Origin: Chitinophaga pinensis
GTDB lineage: Bacteria; Bacteroidota; Bacteroidia; Chitinophagales; CAMDFR01
Reading direction: 5' to 3'
Assembly (NCBI GenBank): GCA_945860705.1
Contig: CAMART010000004.1
Location: 1 to 64,000, forward strand
DNA: 64,000 nucleotides
Shown here: positions 32,961 to 41,909 of the stretch, piece by piece
Layout: each line of letters starts with the position of its first letter
Numbering within the stretch: the stretch's first letter is position 1
The notes under the pieces: model-generated
Told to the model about the DNA's origin: nothing
Seen by the model: the letters and a program-made list of their open reading frames with translations, nothing else
The model's database searches: none
Position numbers and translations under genes: made by a program

Positions 32961-35033
32961 TTACAAACTAAAAATTATGGCTTTATCTGTTTTAGTTTCT
33001 TGGAAGCTGAAGTTTTTAAGTTCTTTTAGTTGCTCTATATACTTCATAGAATTACTACTATCAAATATCCATTTTTGTTTGGGTCTAATTTTGCTTAAAA
33101 TCATAGTAGTATCTATCGCTTTATTTCCAACTACAATATAATCATACTTATCCAAATTTACATTATTATTTATGGAAGTATTAATGATGGCGATATTTTT
33201 ACTTTCCCATGACAATTCAAAATTCTTGTCTTTAGTTATGGTATAATTCTCACGACTCACTCTACTGAAAATATGAAATGGTCGTACTTTAAATATATTC
33301 ATAGCTGTATCAATTTTAGAACTGTATACTTCGCTAGTGTTCCCTTGTATCAATTCTATGCGCTGGGTATTATTGATATTTAGTACTACTAGTTTTTCTT
33401 GTTTTGCAAATTGGTATTTTTCAAATATAAACCATACAAACACTACTAAAAGTAACGATTGAAACGCAATGAACCATTTTGTATTTTTAAGCTCTAGTGC
33501 TACAAAAAATAAGACAATAGTGATATATACTACTATGAGCTGACTAGTAGTAAAATACACTGGACGAAGTGAATTGAAAGGAATCTTATCGAAAAACAAA
33601 ATGATATAGTTGGCTAAAAGTAGCGTCCATTCTATTGGCATAGCTATATAGTGCAGTATAGTATCTGAGCCAAACAGACAGAAAAACATAAACACAAATC
33701 CAAGAGGCAATGCTAATGATATAATTGGAATCACTAATAGATTGGCAAATAAAAACAGGACAGGAAACTGATAAAAATAATACACACTTAATGGGAAAGT
33801 AGTCAACTGTGCACTCAAAGATGCAGCAGTCATATTCCAAAAATAATTCGCAATTTTATTTTTAAATGCAAACCAATTGTAAATCATAGGTTGAACATAA
33901 ACTATTCCTAACACCGCTATATAACTTAGTTGAAACCCTACATCAAAAATATATTTTGCATGAAAACATAATAATATAAAACAAGAAGCTGCTAGCGAAT
34001 TATAAATACTAATTTTTCTATCCAATGTACCTGCTAGTATCACGGTGGTGAGCATCACAGCCGAACGTAATACCGAAGGAGAAAATCCACTCAATAGCGA
34101 ATAAAACCAAATAAGTGCTAAACTAATAATTGCTTTTGTCCACTTTAGTTTTTTATTTTCTGATTTGATGAGCGAAAACAAAAAACTAATAATGATATAA
34201 AAAACTCCTACATGAAGACCAGAAACAGATAATACGTGTATTACACCACAACTTGCATACGCTTTGAGTAAAGTTGTATCAATCTCTTCTTCTATACCTA
34301 AAATCAAGGCTTTACAGACACCAACTACATCTGCATGAACCAAATGTTTTTCAAATTTGGAACTTATATGATGTCTTATATCGTATACCCAATGCGAAAA
34401 TCTACTACATTGTAAATGATTAACTACTATAAAATCTGAAGACTTTACAAAGCTTTGATAATAGATATCTTTATTGGCATAAAATATTTTTGCATCAAAC
34501 TCATGTGGATTTTTAGCTTCATTGATCACATTTATTTTTGATTGTATGGATACAATATCTCCATATTTTATGGCACTGTACGATGCGGTATCTTCAAAAA
34601 ATAAATTAATTGTACCATTAGTTTTATATTCAAGAGAATCTTGCTCTATAGCTATAACTTTAGCGGTGCATCTGACTCCTTTTTTAGTTTTTATGATATC
34701 ACTATTGAGCAATATTTTATAATTAGTTAGATTGTTTTCCGATGAAATGAAATTTGGAAAATAACTTTTTTGTTTATGTATATCTTGTAATGCTAGCATA
34801 CAAATACCTACAACACTGATAAACCCAAATGTAAAAAAAGAAATTAAATACTTATTTCTATACTGAAACTCATGATTTTTATAAAAAATTAAATAGATAG
34901 AAATAGACAAGAAAAAGAAAAAAGCACCTAAACAGACGAATAAGTTTAAATGGAAAATGGATTGCAGCAAAATACCTAAGATCACAAAAAGCAATATCCT
35001 AAAAAAAGGAGCATGCCCTATGAAATGTTTCAT
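32961..35033 (-). CDS. comEC: ComEC/Rec2 family DNA-uptake channel
   Basis: A 690-residue polytopic membrane protein. The N-terminal DUF4131 region has helices and an OB-like periplasmic part (about 60-200). The Competence domain follows with HVLSVSGLHVGVFYIIISFLFS and a long helix bundle (about 225-520). The C-terminal 150 residues lack the HxHxDH motif of the metallo-beta-lactamase domain found in longer ComEC proteins. It probably moves single-stranded DNA across the inner membrane in natural transformation. No other com gene is adjacent. Confidence 0.92.
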   Translation of the reverse strand: MKHFIGHAPFFRILLFVILGILLQSIFHLNLFVCLGAFFFFLSISIYLIFYKNHEFQYRNKYLISFFTFGFISVVGICMLALQDIHKQKSYFPNFISSENNLTNYKILLNSDIIKTKKGVRCTAKVIAIEQDSLEYKTNGTINLFFEDTASYSAIKYGDIVSIQSKINVINEAKNPHEFDAKIFYANKDIYYQSFVKSSDFIVVNHLQCSRFSHWVYDIRHHISSKFEKHLVHADVVGVCKALILGIEEEIDTTLLKAYASCGVIHVLSVSGLHVGVFYIIISFLFSLIKSENKKLKWTKAIISLALIWFYSLLSGFSPSVLRSAVMLTTVILAGTLDRKISIYNSLAASCFILLCFHAKYIFDVGFQLSYIAVLGIVYVQPMIYNWFAFKNKIANYFWNMTAASLSAQLTTFPLSVYYFYQFPVLFLFANLLVIPIISLALPLGFVFMFFCLFGSDTILHYIAMPIEWTLLLANYIILFFDKIPFNSLRPVYFTTSQLIVVYITIVLFFVALELKNTKWFIAFQSLLLVVFVWFIFEKYQFAKQEKLVVLNINNTQRIELIQGNTSEVYSSKIDTAMNIFKVRPFHIFSRVSRENYTITKDKNFELSWESKNIAIINTSINNNVNLDKYDYIVVGNKAIDTTMILSKIRPKQKWIFDSSNSMKYIEQLKELKNFSFQETKTDKAIIFSL

Positions 35034-35042
35034 GAATGCTTA

Positions 35043-35099
35043 GTTTAAAAGTTTAAAGTTTCAAGTTCAATGTTTATAGTTTATAGTTTCAAGTTAAAT
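35043..35099. repeat. Heptamer tandem repeat (GTTTNAA type)
   Basis: One 8-bp and seven 7-bp units: GTTTAAAA, GTTTAAA, GTTTCAA, GTTCAAT, GTTTATA twice, GTTTCAA, GTTAAAT. It lies between the comEC start and the acyl-CoA dehydrogenase stop. Confidence 0.85.
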
Positions 35100-35150
35100 A
35101 TATTTAGCATAATTGAAACTATTCAAAATTATTAATTCAAGAATTTTAAA

Positions 35151-36302
35151 TTACTTAAGTACATTTCGAGCTATCAGTTCTTTCATGATTTCATTGGTTC
35201 CTGCATAGATGCGTTGTACACGAGCATCTGCCCACGAACGAGCTACTTGATACTCCCATATATATCCATATCCACCATGTAGCTGTACGCACTCATCTGC
35301 TACTTCGCATTGTAGTTCACTGAGGTAATATTTTGCTGCACTCGCACCTGCACCATCGAGTTTTTTATCGCAGTGAAGTTCTACGCATCTATCTGCATAC
35401 GTTCTACCAACACTTATTTTTGTAGCTAATTCTGCTAATTTGAATCGAGTATTTTGTAATTCTGAAATAGGCTTTCCAAATGCGACTCTGTCTTTGGTAT
35501 ACTGCACTGTATGCGCAAATGCACATTCAGCTGCTGCAATAGCGCCAAGCCCAACTACTAATCTTTCTTGTGCTAGTTCTGTCATTAAATATACAAAACC
35601 TTTACCCTCTTCACCTATTAAGTTTTCTTTTGGCACTTTCACATTTTCGAAAAACAATTCGCAAGTATCTTGTGCATGGAGTCCAGCTTTCTCAAATGGT
35701 TTTCCTTTAGTAAAACCTGCCGCACTACTTTCCATAACCAATAAACTAATTCCTTTTGCACCTAGTGATGGATTTGTTTTTACAGCCACTACAGCTATAT
35801 CGCATAGATATCCGTTTGTAATAAATGTTTTAGAACCATTGACAAGGTAGTGATCGCCCATATCTACAGCAGTAGTTCGCATGCTCTGCAAATCACTGCC
35901 AGCTCCAGGTTCGGTCATAGCTACTGCTGCTATATATTCTCCTGTGACCATTTTTGGTAGATATTTTTGTTTGAGAACTTCTGTACCAAAATCTAAAATA
36001 TATGGACAAACTATATCGCTATGCAAAGGGTAACTGATAGCAGGACCAGCACAACCACTCAAAGCTATCTCTTCAGATATAATGGCGTTATATTTAAAAT
36101 CTTTGATACCTAGTCCGCCGTATTCTTCAGGCACTTGCATACAGAGTAGACCAGCTTCACCCATTTTGAGCCAAGATTCTCTACTCACCATTTTATCTTT
36201 TTCCCATTGAGCATTGTAAGGTACTATTTCTTTAGCTACTATTTCACGTACTGTTTGTTTAAACATTTCGTGCTCCTCATTATATATATTTCTTGCTAGC
36301 AT
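35151..36302 (-). CDS. Acyl-CoA dehydrogenase (long-chain type)
   Basis: FAD enzyme that makes the 2,3-double bond in acyl-CoA during beta-oxidation. Signatures are AAVAMTEPGAGSDLQSM and LHGGYGYIWEYQVARSWADARVQRIYAGTNEIMKELIAR. The residue at the MCAD catalytic-Glu position is Ala (YAGT), as in the long-chain enzyme whose C-terminus GTNEIMKELIAR is nearly identical; there the base sits in an earlier helix, here plausibly in LAQERLVVGLGAIAAAECAF. Length (383) is normal. Downstream is comEC, upstream the repeat island, so it is likely transcribed alone. Confidence 0.93.
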   Translation of the reverse strand: MLARNIYNEEHEMFKQTVREIVAKEIVPYNAQWEKDKMVSRESWLKMGEAGLLCMQVPEEYGGLGIKDFKYNAIISEEIALSGCAGPAISYPLHSDIVCPYILDFGTEVLKQKYLPKMVTGEYIAAVAMTEPGAGSDLQSMRTTAVDMGDHYLVNGSKTFITNGYLCDIAVVAVKTNPSLGAKGISLLVMESSAAGFTKGKPFEKAGLHAQDTCELFFENVKVPKENLIGEEGKGFVYLMTELAQERLVVGLGAIAAAECAFAHTVQYTKDRVAFGKPISELQNTRFKLAELATKISVGRTYADRCVELHCDKKLDGAGASAAKYYLSELQCEVADECVQLHGGYGYIWEYQVARSWADARVQRIYAGTNEIMKELIARNVLK

Positions 36303-36350
36303 TTTTTTGTATTGAAATATAAAGATAAGTATATCTTTAAAAAATGCATA

Positions 36351-36440
36351 ATCCCATATTCAATATTAGAAATACTGAACCGTCAATGTGTTTGTATTTC
36401 AATAAATCTTAATTTATTGAAACAAACACTAATACGGGAT
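36351..36440. repeat. 90-bp structured dispersed repeat, copy B (inverted relative to copy A)
   Basis: Bounded by ATCCC and GGGAT. On the minus strand it reads like copy A at 12031-12121: CCCGTATTAG, outer stem GTGTTTGT/ACAAACAC, inner stem CAATAAAT/ATTTATTG, GACGGTTCAG, and second hairpin TTCAGTAT/ATATTGAA. Confidence 0.75.
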
Positions 36441-36639
36441 AAACCCAACTAATACGCTAGAATAATCGTTCCTCATATCCTATCGTAATTTGGGTTAATC
36501 GCAATAAAAGTGTGGAAGTATTTTTTATTAAAGATGTAATAGTTCGATCCTATGGAGCTATGCATTGGTTTGCTATTTATTACAAATAGTATACCTCTAC
36601 GAGGTAAGGAAATTGGGATTAATACTAAATAAATATAAC
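36441..36639. other. Gene-free palindrome-rich stretch
   Basis: No coding capacity seen. It contains inverted repeats AACCCAA/TTGGGTT (36442-36448 and 36490-36496), CTATTT/AAATAG (36573-36589) and ACCTC/GAGGT (36593-36605). With copy B next to it this forms a 290-bp island of small hairpins behind the squalene epoxidase gene. Confidence 0.5.
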
Positions 36640-38130
36640 CTACTCCAAAACTCTACTAGTTATCTTCAATGCACCGTCTTTAAATTTCTGTGCATTTTCT
36701 GTTACTCTTCCTGTAAAATTAGTAGCTGTTTTTGTCACTGAGTTAGTTACTTTCAATGCGCTCTCTGTTACTTTCAGTGCGCCTTTAGTAACCATATCAG
36801 GATTTTCGTTGAGCATAAGTGGATTCAAAATTTCCAAAGCATTTTTTATCATGGTATATGCTTTACCTACGTTATTTGGTGTAGGAAACTTGATATTATC
36901 ATTCACACCAAAAAATGCAACAGATAGAAAATGTTTTAAGAGTGTAGTAAGTTCTCTATTCACAGCAGATAAAAGTGAAATAGGTTCTTTGTAGTAATCT
37001 TCACCTTTTTTTAAATATTCAAAACATGCTATTTTCAATTGTGGATCTTTTACTACTCCATACAATGCATCAGCCAATATATTTACTGTAGCATTGTTGG
37101 TATGATGTAGTTCATAGTATTCTTGTATTATATTATGAAGTTGTTTTGCATTATTCAAATCTATACCTAGTAATTTTTGACCAATACAATATATATCTGT
37201 AAGCGCTACAGTCATACCACCACCTGTGAGTGGATGGCGCATGTTGAGTGAATCACCAAGTAGTACCGCACCTTTTTTCAAAGTTGCTTGAGCAGGAACT
37301 AGCTGACTAGGCATTACTTTAAATTTACCTTCTTCTATTGCATCAAAATAGGCTGGCAGAATTTCTTCTGGAAGTTGTGGTGCAATTTTTTCTTTTAGAT
37401 AAGCAATAAGCTCTGGACTTTTTTTAGGAATTTCTTGACCCGGAAAATCAATCAGCATTCTGCATTCATTATTCGAAATAGGATATGCTAAAACTGGACT
37501 TGGCTCAGCTAAAATAACATGTCCATGATTTGGATAGGGTAAGTTTACATTTTTTAGAACTAAACCTAAAAAATACGAATTGATTACATTGGTAGCATTA
37601 GATAATTTTTGACGGAAAATTGAAAAAGCTCCATCACAAGCTACAGTAAGTGGCGCATGAATAAAATTTTCTGTCCCAGTTTTCTTATCTGTATATTTTA
37701 AACCGTATATATGTTCTTTGTCTTCTATAAAATCAGTGACTGTACCTTCAATAAACGTTACATTATCTAACGAGCGAATATAATTCCTAATAGAGCTAAT
37801 AAATTTTCCATATCTAAATCCTCTACCTTGAAAAACTTTTTCTGTATTTTGAGGATAGTGCAGTTGGATTCGTTCTTTATTTAAAAACAATCCATATCCA
37901 TCTACTTTCTGTGCATCTATTCCTTCAAGTAGATGCTCTAGTTTCATTTCTGTAAGCTTTTCTACACCGCCAGGCTGAAGCAATTCTCCAGTGATTCCAT
38001 CTTGTTCTATCAACAATTTTTCTATCACAGCTACCCGTTTGCCATTAGTTCCTAAATAAGCAGCTAAAACTCCTCCTGCAAGACCTGCTCCAATTATACA
38101 TACATCATATTCGTTATTTTCTGTGTTCAT
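36640..38130 (-). CDS. sqmo: Squalene monooxygenase (squalene epoxidase)
   Basis: Predicted to turn squalene into 2,3-oxidosqualene with O2, FAD and NAD(P)H. The FAD-binding fold opens DVCIIGAGLAGGVLAAYLG. Three blocks match eukaryotic squalene epoxidases closely: GELLQPGGVEKL (residues 48-59), GRGFRYGKFISSIRN (102-116) and LGDSLNMRHPLTGGGMTVAL (291-310). The last 49 residues form seven-residue repeats (ALKVTES, ALKVTNS and similar), probably an amphipathic helix on the membrane. The gene follows squalene synthase after 28 bp on the same strand. The family is clear; a different polyene substrate is possible but less likely given the neighbour. Confidence 0.9.
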   Translation of the reverse strand: MNTENNEYDVCIIGAGLAGGVLAAYLGTNGKRVAVIEKLLIEQDGITGELLQPGGVEKLTEMKLEHLLEGIDAQKVDGYGLFLNKERIQLHYPQNTEKVFQGRGFRYGKFISSIRNYIRSLDNVTFIEGTVTDFIEDKEHIYGLKYTDKKTGTENFIHAPLTVACDGAFSIFRQKLSNATNVINSYFLGLVLKNVNLPYPNHGHVILAEPSPVLAYPISNNECRMLIDFPGQEIPKKSPELIAYLKEKIAPQLPEEILPAYFDAIEEGKFKVMPSQLVPAQATLKKGAVLLGDSLNMRHPLTGGGMTVALTDIYCIGQKLLGIDLNNAKQLHNIIQEYYELHHTNNATVNILADALYGVVKDPQLKIACFEYLKKGEDYYKEPISLLSAVNRELTTLLKHFLSVAFFGVNDNIKFPTPNNVGKAYTMIKNALEILNPLMLNENPDMVTKGALKVTESALKVTNSVTKTATNFTGRVTENAQKFKDGALKITSRVLE

Positions 38131-38158
38131 TTTTTTTAATAAATTAATTTAAAAAAAA

Positions 38159-39349
38159 TTAAGAAACCATTCTATATATCAAATGCTGAAAGTCAAATGA
38201 TGGGTTATTCCAATCCATCGAACAAACTCGTTTGATATATTCTACTTGCGATTTTATTTTATTGTAATGTGGGTCGTTCGGGTTTAAATTGTTCTCGATT
38301 TTTATTGCACATTTTTTAAACTCAAACATGAGATTTTCCATATCATTGGTATAGTACATCAATTTTGCACCTAATCCTTTTCTTATTTTTACATTAGAAG
38401 TAAAGACTTCAGGATTGTTATACACTTTTGCCAATGTGGCAATAGCCATCACCTGTGGAATAGCACAAAATCTAAAGATTTGTCTATTTTTCAATTTGCT
38501 CATATAAGTAAGACAATCTGGTACATGCTGTAGTGCATTAGCTACTAGTTCATTCAAACAAGCCAACGAATTTGGTTCGTATGCTTTCTTTTCAAAGTTA
38601 CCAAGCACCGGCTCGTATTTGTTCCATACTTCTGTAGGCCAAAATATTCTACCAGATTCGAGATCTTCGTGATAGTCTCTGATGATATTTGTTTTTTGTA
38701 AAAACAAACCCATAGAATTGGAAAGTTCTTCTTCTGTTTGTAAGAAATTATTTTCTAAACCTGATGCAGAAAACAATCCAGACAAACCAATACCAACTAA
38801 GCCTGCTACATAGTGACAATACAAATCGTAATCGGCAATACTATTTACTTTTTTCTCAGCAAAATCTGCCATACCATTGCCCATACGCTTGGTGATATCA
38901 GATATTACTTCTCTATAAGCTGGTTTTAGATTTTTGTATAGTGCTATTACTTTTTCGAAATGTTTGAGCAAAATTCTGTAGTCTGCAGAGTCGCCTACAT
39001 TTTCAATATTCCAGCCATCTATTTCGCATTTTTCGAAGAATGTTCTAAGAAGTTCAAGTTTTGGTTCTTGTGCAAAATCCATATCATCTTCTATAGAATC
39101 GAGCCCTCTCAGTACTAAATAAAATACACAAACAGGGTCTCTGAGTTCTGCGGGAAGTTGTTGAATCACTACAGCAAAAGAACGAGATACTTTACTCAAA
39201 GAAACATAGCAAAAATCTCTATCATTGAGACCAGTGATGAGTGATTCTAAAGAATCTTTAGGCTGTTTAATTTTTTCTTTAAACTTGAGATTGTACATCG
39301 CCTTGATTTCCCAAGGGTGCATAAACGAATTGAAAAGCTCTTTAACCAT
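38159..39349 (-). CDS. sqs: Squalene synthase, eukaryotic-like (farnesyl-diphosphate farnesyltransferase)
   Basis: Joins two farnesyl diphosphates through presqualene diphosphate to squalene. Conserved blocks are FCYVSLSKVSRSFAVVIQQL, the first Asp-rich motif DSIEDD (84-89), YCHYVAGLVGIGLSGLFSAS and LFLQKTNIIRDYHEDLESGR with the second motif DYHED (225-229), followed by FWPTEVWNKY. These match human and fungal squalene synthase better than bacterial HpnC/HpnD or CrtB. The C-terminal membrane anchor of the eukaryotic enzyme is absent. It heads an apparent two-gene operon with sqmo. Confidence 0.92.
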   Translation of the reverse strand: MVKELFNSFMHPWEIKAMYNLKFKEKIKQPKDSLESLITGLNDRDFCYVSLSKVSRSFAVVIQQLPAELRDPVCVFYLVLRGLDSIEDDMDFAQEPKLELLRTFFEKCEIDGWNIENVGDSADYRILLKHFEKVIALYKNLKPAYREVISDITKRMGNGMADFAEKKVNSIADYDLYCHYVAGLVGIGLSGLFSASGLENNFLQTEEELSNSMGLFLQKTNIIRDYHEDLESGRIFWPTEVWNKYEPVLGNFEKKAYEPNSLACLNELVANALQHVPDCLTYMSKLKNRQIFRFCAIPQVMAIATLAKVYNNPEVFTSNVKIRKGLGAKLMYYTNDMENLMFEFKKCAIKIENNLNPNDPHYNKIKSQVEYIKRVCSMDWNNPSFDFQHLIYRMVS

Positions 39350-39389
39350 CTTAGTTAAAATTAATTTTTTTGTTTACATAATTAATTCA

Positions 39390-39406
39390 ATAGTTGTACC
39401 AACTAT
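39390..39406. promoter_or_regulatory. Candidate operator palindrome upstream of sqs
   Basis: Perfect 7-bp arms ATAGTTG and CAACTAT around TAC, 40 bp before the sqs start. Its symmetry and position fit a binding site for a dimeric regulator of the sqs-sqmo operon; no regulator gene is adjacent. Confidence 0.35.
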
Positions 39407-39560
39407 AGATAGGAGCATTTCGTAAAATGTTTGTATCGCTAAATTTAGGGGAAATAGCAATACGTAGAGTTTCGTTTCTGATGTAAAGATAAGTCGAATT
39501 AGCGAAACTACAAAATGATTTATACACAATTATTATTAGGTTAAGGCTTTGTTAAAATAC

Positions 39561-39568
39561 TATATTTG
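39561..39568 (+). promoter_or_regulatory. TAnnTTTG (-7) promoter box of lgt
   Basis: TATATTTG ends 4 bp before the lgt ATG, the same close spacing as in the lptG-like gene and recG. Confidence 0.4.
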
Positions 39569-39572
39569 TATC

Positions 39573-40442
39573 ATGAATTTACCTTTAGCTATACATTGGA
39601 ATCTTGATCCTGAAATTACTATTGCATCGCTATCATTTAGATGGTATGGTGTATGTTTTGCCACTGGCATTGCATTAGCTTTTTTTATAGTGAGCGACTT
39701 ATACAATAAATCTAAAATACCAGATAAGTATATGGTTTCGCTATTATATGTGGTAGTGATTAGTGCATTGATTGGAGCAAGACTAGGCGAAATTCTTTTT
39801 TACGACTTGGATTATTATATAGCTCATCCAGACGAAATCATAAAAATATGGCATGGAGGATTAGCTAGCCATGGTGCAACTTTTGCTATAATTATAGCAG
39901 TATTTTTTTATGCAAAATACATTATAAAAAAATCGTTTTTCTATGTAGGCGATAGAACGGTAGTTGGTGTAGCTATAGTAGCTGCTTTTGTTCGTATTGG
40001 CAATTTTTGCAATAGTGAAATAGTAGGAAAAGCTAGTGATGCTCCATGGGCAGTCATCTTTGATAGAAATATTACTGATGGTATCAGAGATACTTTTGGT
40101 AGACATCCCACACAGATATATGAAGCATTGGCCTATATTTTACTCTGTATATTTTTATACTTATATTCAAGAAAAAACATAGACAAGCTAAAAGCGGGAA
40201 CTATATCTGCATACTTTCTTATCGGTATGTTTACTTTTAGATTTTTGGTAGAGTTTTTTAAAGAAGTACAACAACCTTTTGAGAAAACACTAGTATTGGA
40301 TATGGGACAAATATTAAGCATCCCTCCTATTATATTAGGTTTTATTGCACTTTGGTATAGTAATAAGCAGCAAGAAGTAGAAAAATACGAACCAGAAATA
40401 ATAGAAAAAGTAGAACAAGAGATCATAAATAACAATCAATAA
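39573..40442 (+). CDS. lgt: Prolipoprotein diacylglyceryl transferase
   Basis: Adds diacylglycerol to the lipobox Cys of prolipoproteins, such as the several encoded in this window. Signatures are GARLGEILFYD, GGLASHGATFAI with the essential His, VRIGNFCNSEIVG with Arg and Asn of the active site, HPTQIYEAL and FRFLVEFFKEVQQPF. Seven membrane helices are visible. The ATG giving MNLPLAIHWNLDPEI is chosen; a TTG 24 bp upstream would run through the promoter box. The next gene, nupC, starts 3 bp after the stop. Confidence 0.95.
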   Translation: MNLPLAIHWNLDPEITIASLSFRWYGVCFATGIALAFFIVSDLYNKSKIPDKYMVSLLYVVVISALIGARLGEILFYDLDYYIAHPDEIIKIWHGGLASHGATFAIIIAVFFYAKYIIKKSFFYVGDRTVVGVAIVAAFVRIGNFCNSEIVGKASDAPWAVIFDRNITDGIRDTFGRHPTQIYEALAYILLCIFLYLYSRKNIDKLKAGTISAYFLIGMFTFRFLVEFFKEVQQPFEKTLVLDMGQILSIPPIILGFIALWYSNKQQEVEKYEPEIIEKVEQEIINNNQ

Positions 40443-40445
40443 AAT

Positions 40446-41909
40446 ATGGGTAAATTAATTGGACTTTTAGGCATAGTAAGCATTCTTGGAATAGCATTCT
40501 TAGTATCCAATAATAAAAAACGAATCAATTACAGATTGGTATTGAGTGGTTTGGGATTGCAATTAGCCCTTGCAGTGCTTATCTTGAAAGTACCAGTAGT
40601 TACTAAATTTTTTCAATTTTTGGGTCATGGTATGGAAAAAATAGAGCAGTTTGCGAGAGAAGGCATGATGTTCTGTTTTGGTGGAGTATTGCCAAATCCA
40701 CCAGCCTTAGCACCAATTTTTGGTGGAAATAATGCTTTTATATTCGCATTCAATATTCCTGCTACAATTATTTTGGTATGTGTGATAGTAGCTATACTTT
40801 ACCATTTCGGAATTATGCAAAGAGTGGTATCAATTATTGCAAAAGGCGTACATTTTATCATAGGTGCCAGTGGCTCTGAAACAGTATCGAATGTAGCATC
40901 TGCATTTGTAGGGCAAGTAGAAGCACAAGTGATGATACGTCCATATCTTGCTGGAATGACAAAGAGTGAACTGCTTACCTCTATGGCTGGCAGTATGGCT
41001 TGTATTGCAGGAGGTATTTTGATTGTATATGTAAATATGGGTGTACCTGCCGAATATCTAATAGCAGCATCATTGATGGCCGCACCTGCATCAATAGTTA
41101 TCTCAAAAATTGTTTTTCCAGAAACAGAAGAATCTCAAACTAAAGGTGAAGTAAAAGTAGAAGTAAAAAGTAGCTATTCGAATGTGATAGATGCCATATC
41201 ACATGGTGCAAGTGATGGCATGAAAATATCTATCAACGTAGTAGCCATGCTTATTGGGTTCATCGCTTTAATAGCATTGGTAAACTATATTCTAGGCAAA
41301 ATATCTATGCTTTGTGGAGCTACAGCACCTATCAACTTAAATACGATTTTTGGATATTTGTTTTATCCATTGGCATATGTAATGGGTGTGCCAAGTGCCG
41401 ATGTGCAAACAGTTGCTACTTTTATGGGGCAAAAACTAACAATGAATGAATTTGTAGCATATAGTAATATGACAGGTTTAATAAATGCAAAAACAAATTT
41501 TATCAATCTACTTCAAACTACAAAAGAAACTACACCTGCAATTAAACAAATTATAGCTCATATTGTTAGTAGTGGTAACTTTTCTTATAATGAAGCTTCT
41601 CAATTGATACAAGCTGGTGTTATGGATAAAGCTACATTAGTAAACTTAATAAATAATAAAACTATTTTGTTCAACGAATCTCAACATACATATACACTTG
41701 TAAATCCTATCAGTAAAAAAGCAATAACTATAGCATCTTTTGCTCTTTGTGGATTTGCCAATTTTAGTTCCGTAGGTATACAAATAGGTGGCATAGGTGA
41801 ACTAGCTCCAAATAGAAGAACAGACCTAGCAAAACTAGGATTAAAAGCCTTACTATGTGGTACTTTAGCTTCTTATCTTTCTGCTACTTTGGCTGGATTA
41901 CTTATGTAA
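40446..41909 (+). CDS. nupC: Concentrative nucleoside transporter (NupC family)
   Basis: Cation-coupled nucleoside importer. Family blocks are SGSETVSNVASAFVGQVEAQ, GGILIVYVNMGVPAEYLIAASLMAAP, HGASDGMKISINVVAMLIG, YPLAYVMGVPSADVQTVA and ALCGFANFSSVGIQIGGIGELAP. Between NEFVAYSNM (about residue 342) and ALCGFANF (about 431) lies an insertion of roughly 80 residues (NLLQTTKETTPAIKQ...NESQHTYTLVNP) absent from E. coli NupC, explaining the 487-residue length. It is hydrophilic and probably an added loop or helical hairpin. The gene directly follows lgt. Confidence 0.92.
   Translation: MGKLIGLLGIVSILGIAFLVSNNKKRINYRLVLSGLGLQLALAVLILKVPVVTKFFQFLGHGMEKIEQFAREGMMFCFGGVLPNPPALAPIFGGNNAFIFAFNIPATIILVCVIVAILYHFGIMQRVVSIIAKGVHFIIGASGSETVSNVASAFVGQVEAQVMIRPYLAGMTKSELLTSMAGSMACIAGGILIVYVNMGVPAEYLIAASLMAAPASIVISKIVFPETEESQTKGEVKVEVKSSYSNVIDAISHGASDGMKISINVVAMLIGFIALIALVNYILGKISMLCGATAPINLNTIFGYLFYPLAYVMGVPSADVQTVATFMGQKLTMNEFVAYSNMTGLINAKTNFINLLQTTKETTPAIKQIIAHIVSSGNFSYNEASQLIQAGVMDKATLVNLINNKTILFNESQHTYTLVNPISKKAITIASFALCGFANFSSVGIQIGGIGELAPNRRTDLAKLGLKALLCGTLASYLSATLAGLLM

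Noticed and set aside
39432-39508. Imperfect inverted repeat GTATCGCTAA / TTAGCGAAAC between sqs and lgt
   Set aside because: Short arms with mismatches and about 50 bp spacing; could be chance in AT-rich sequence.
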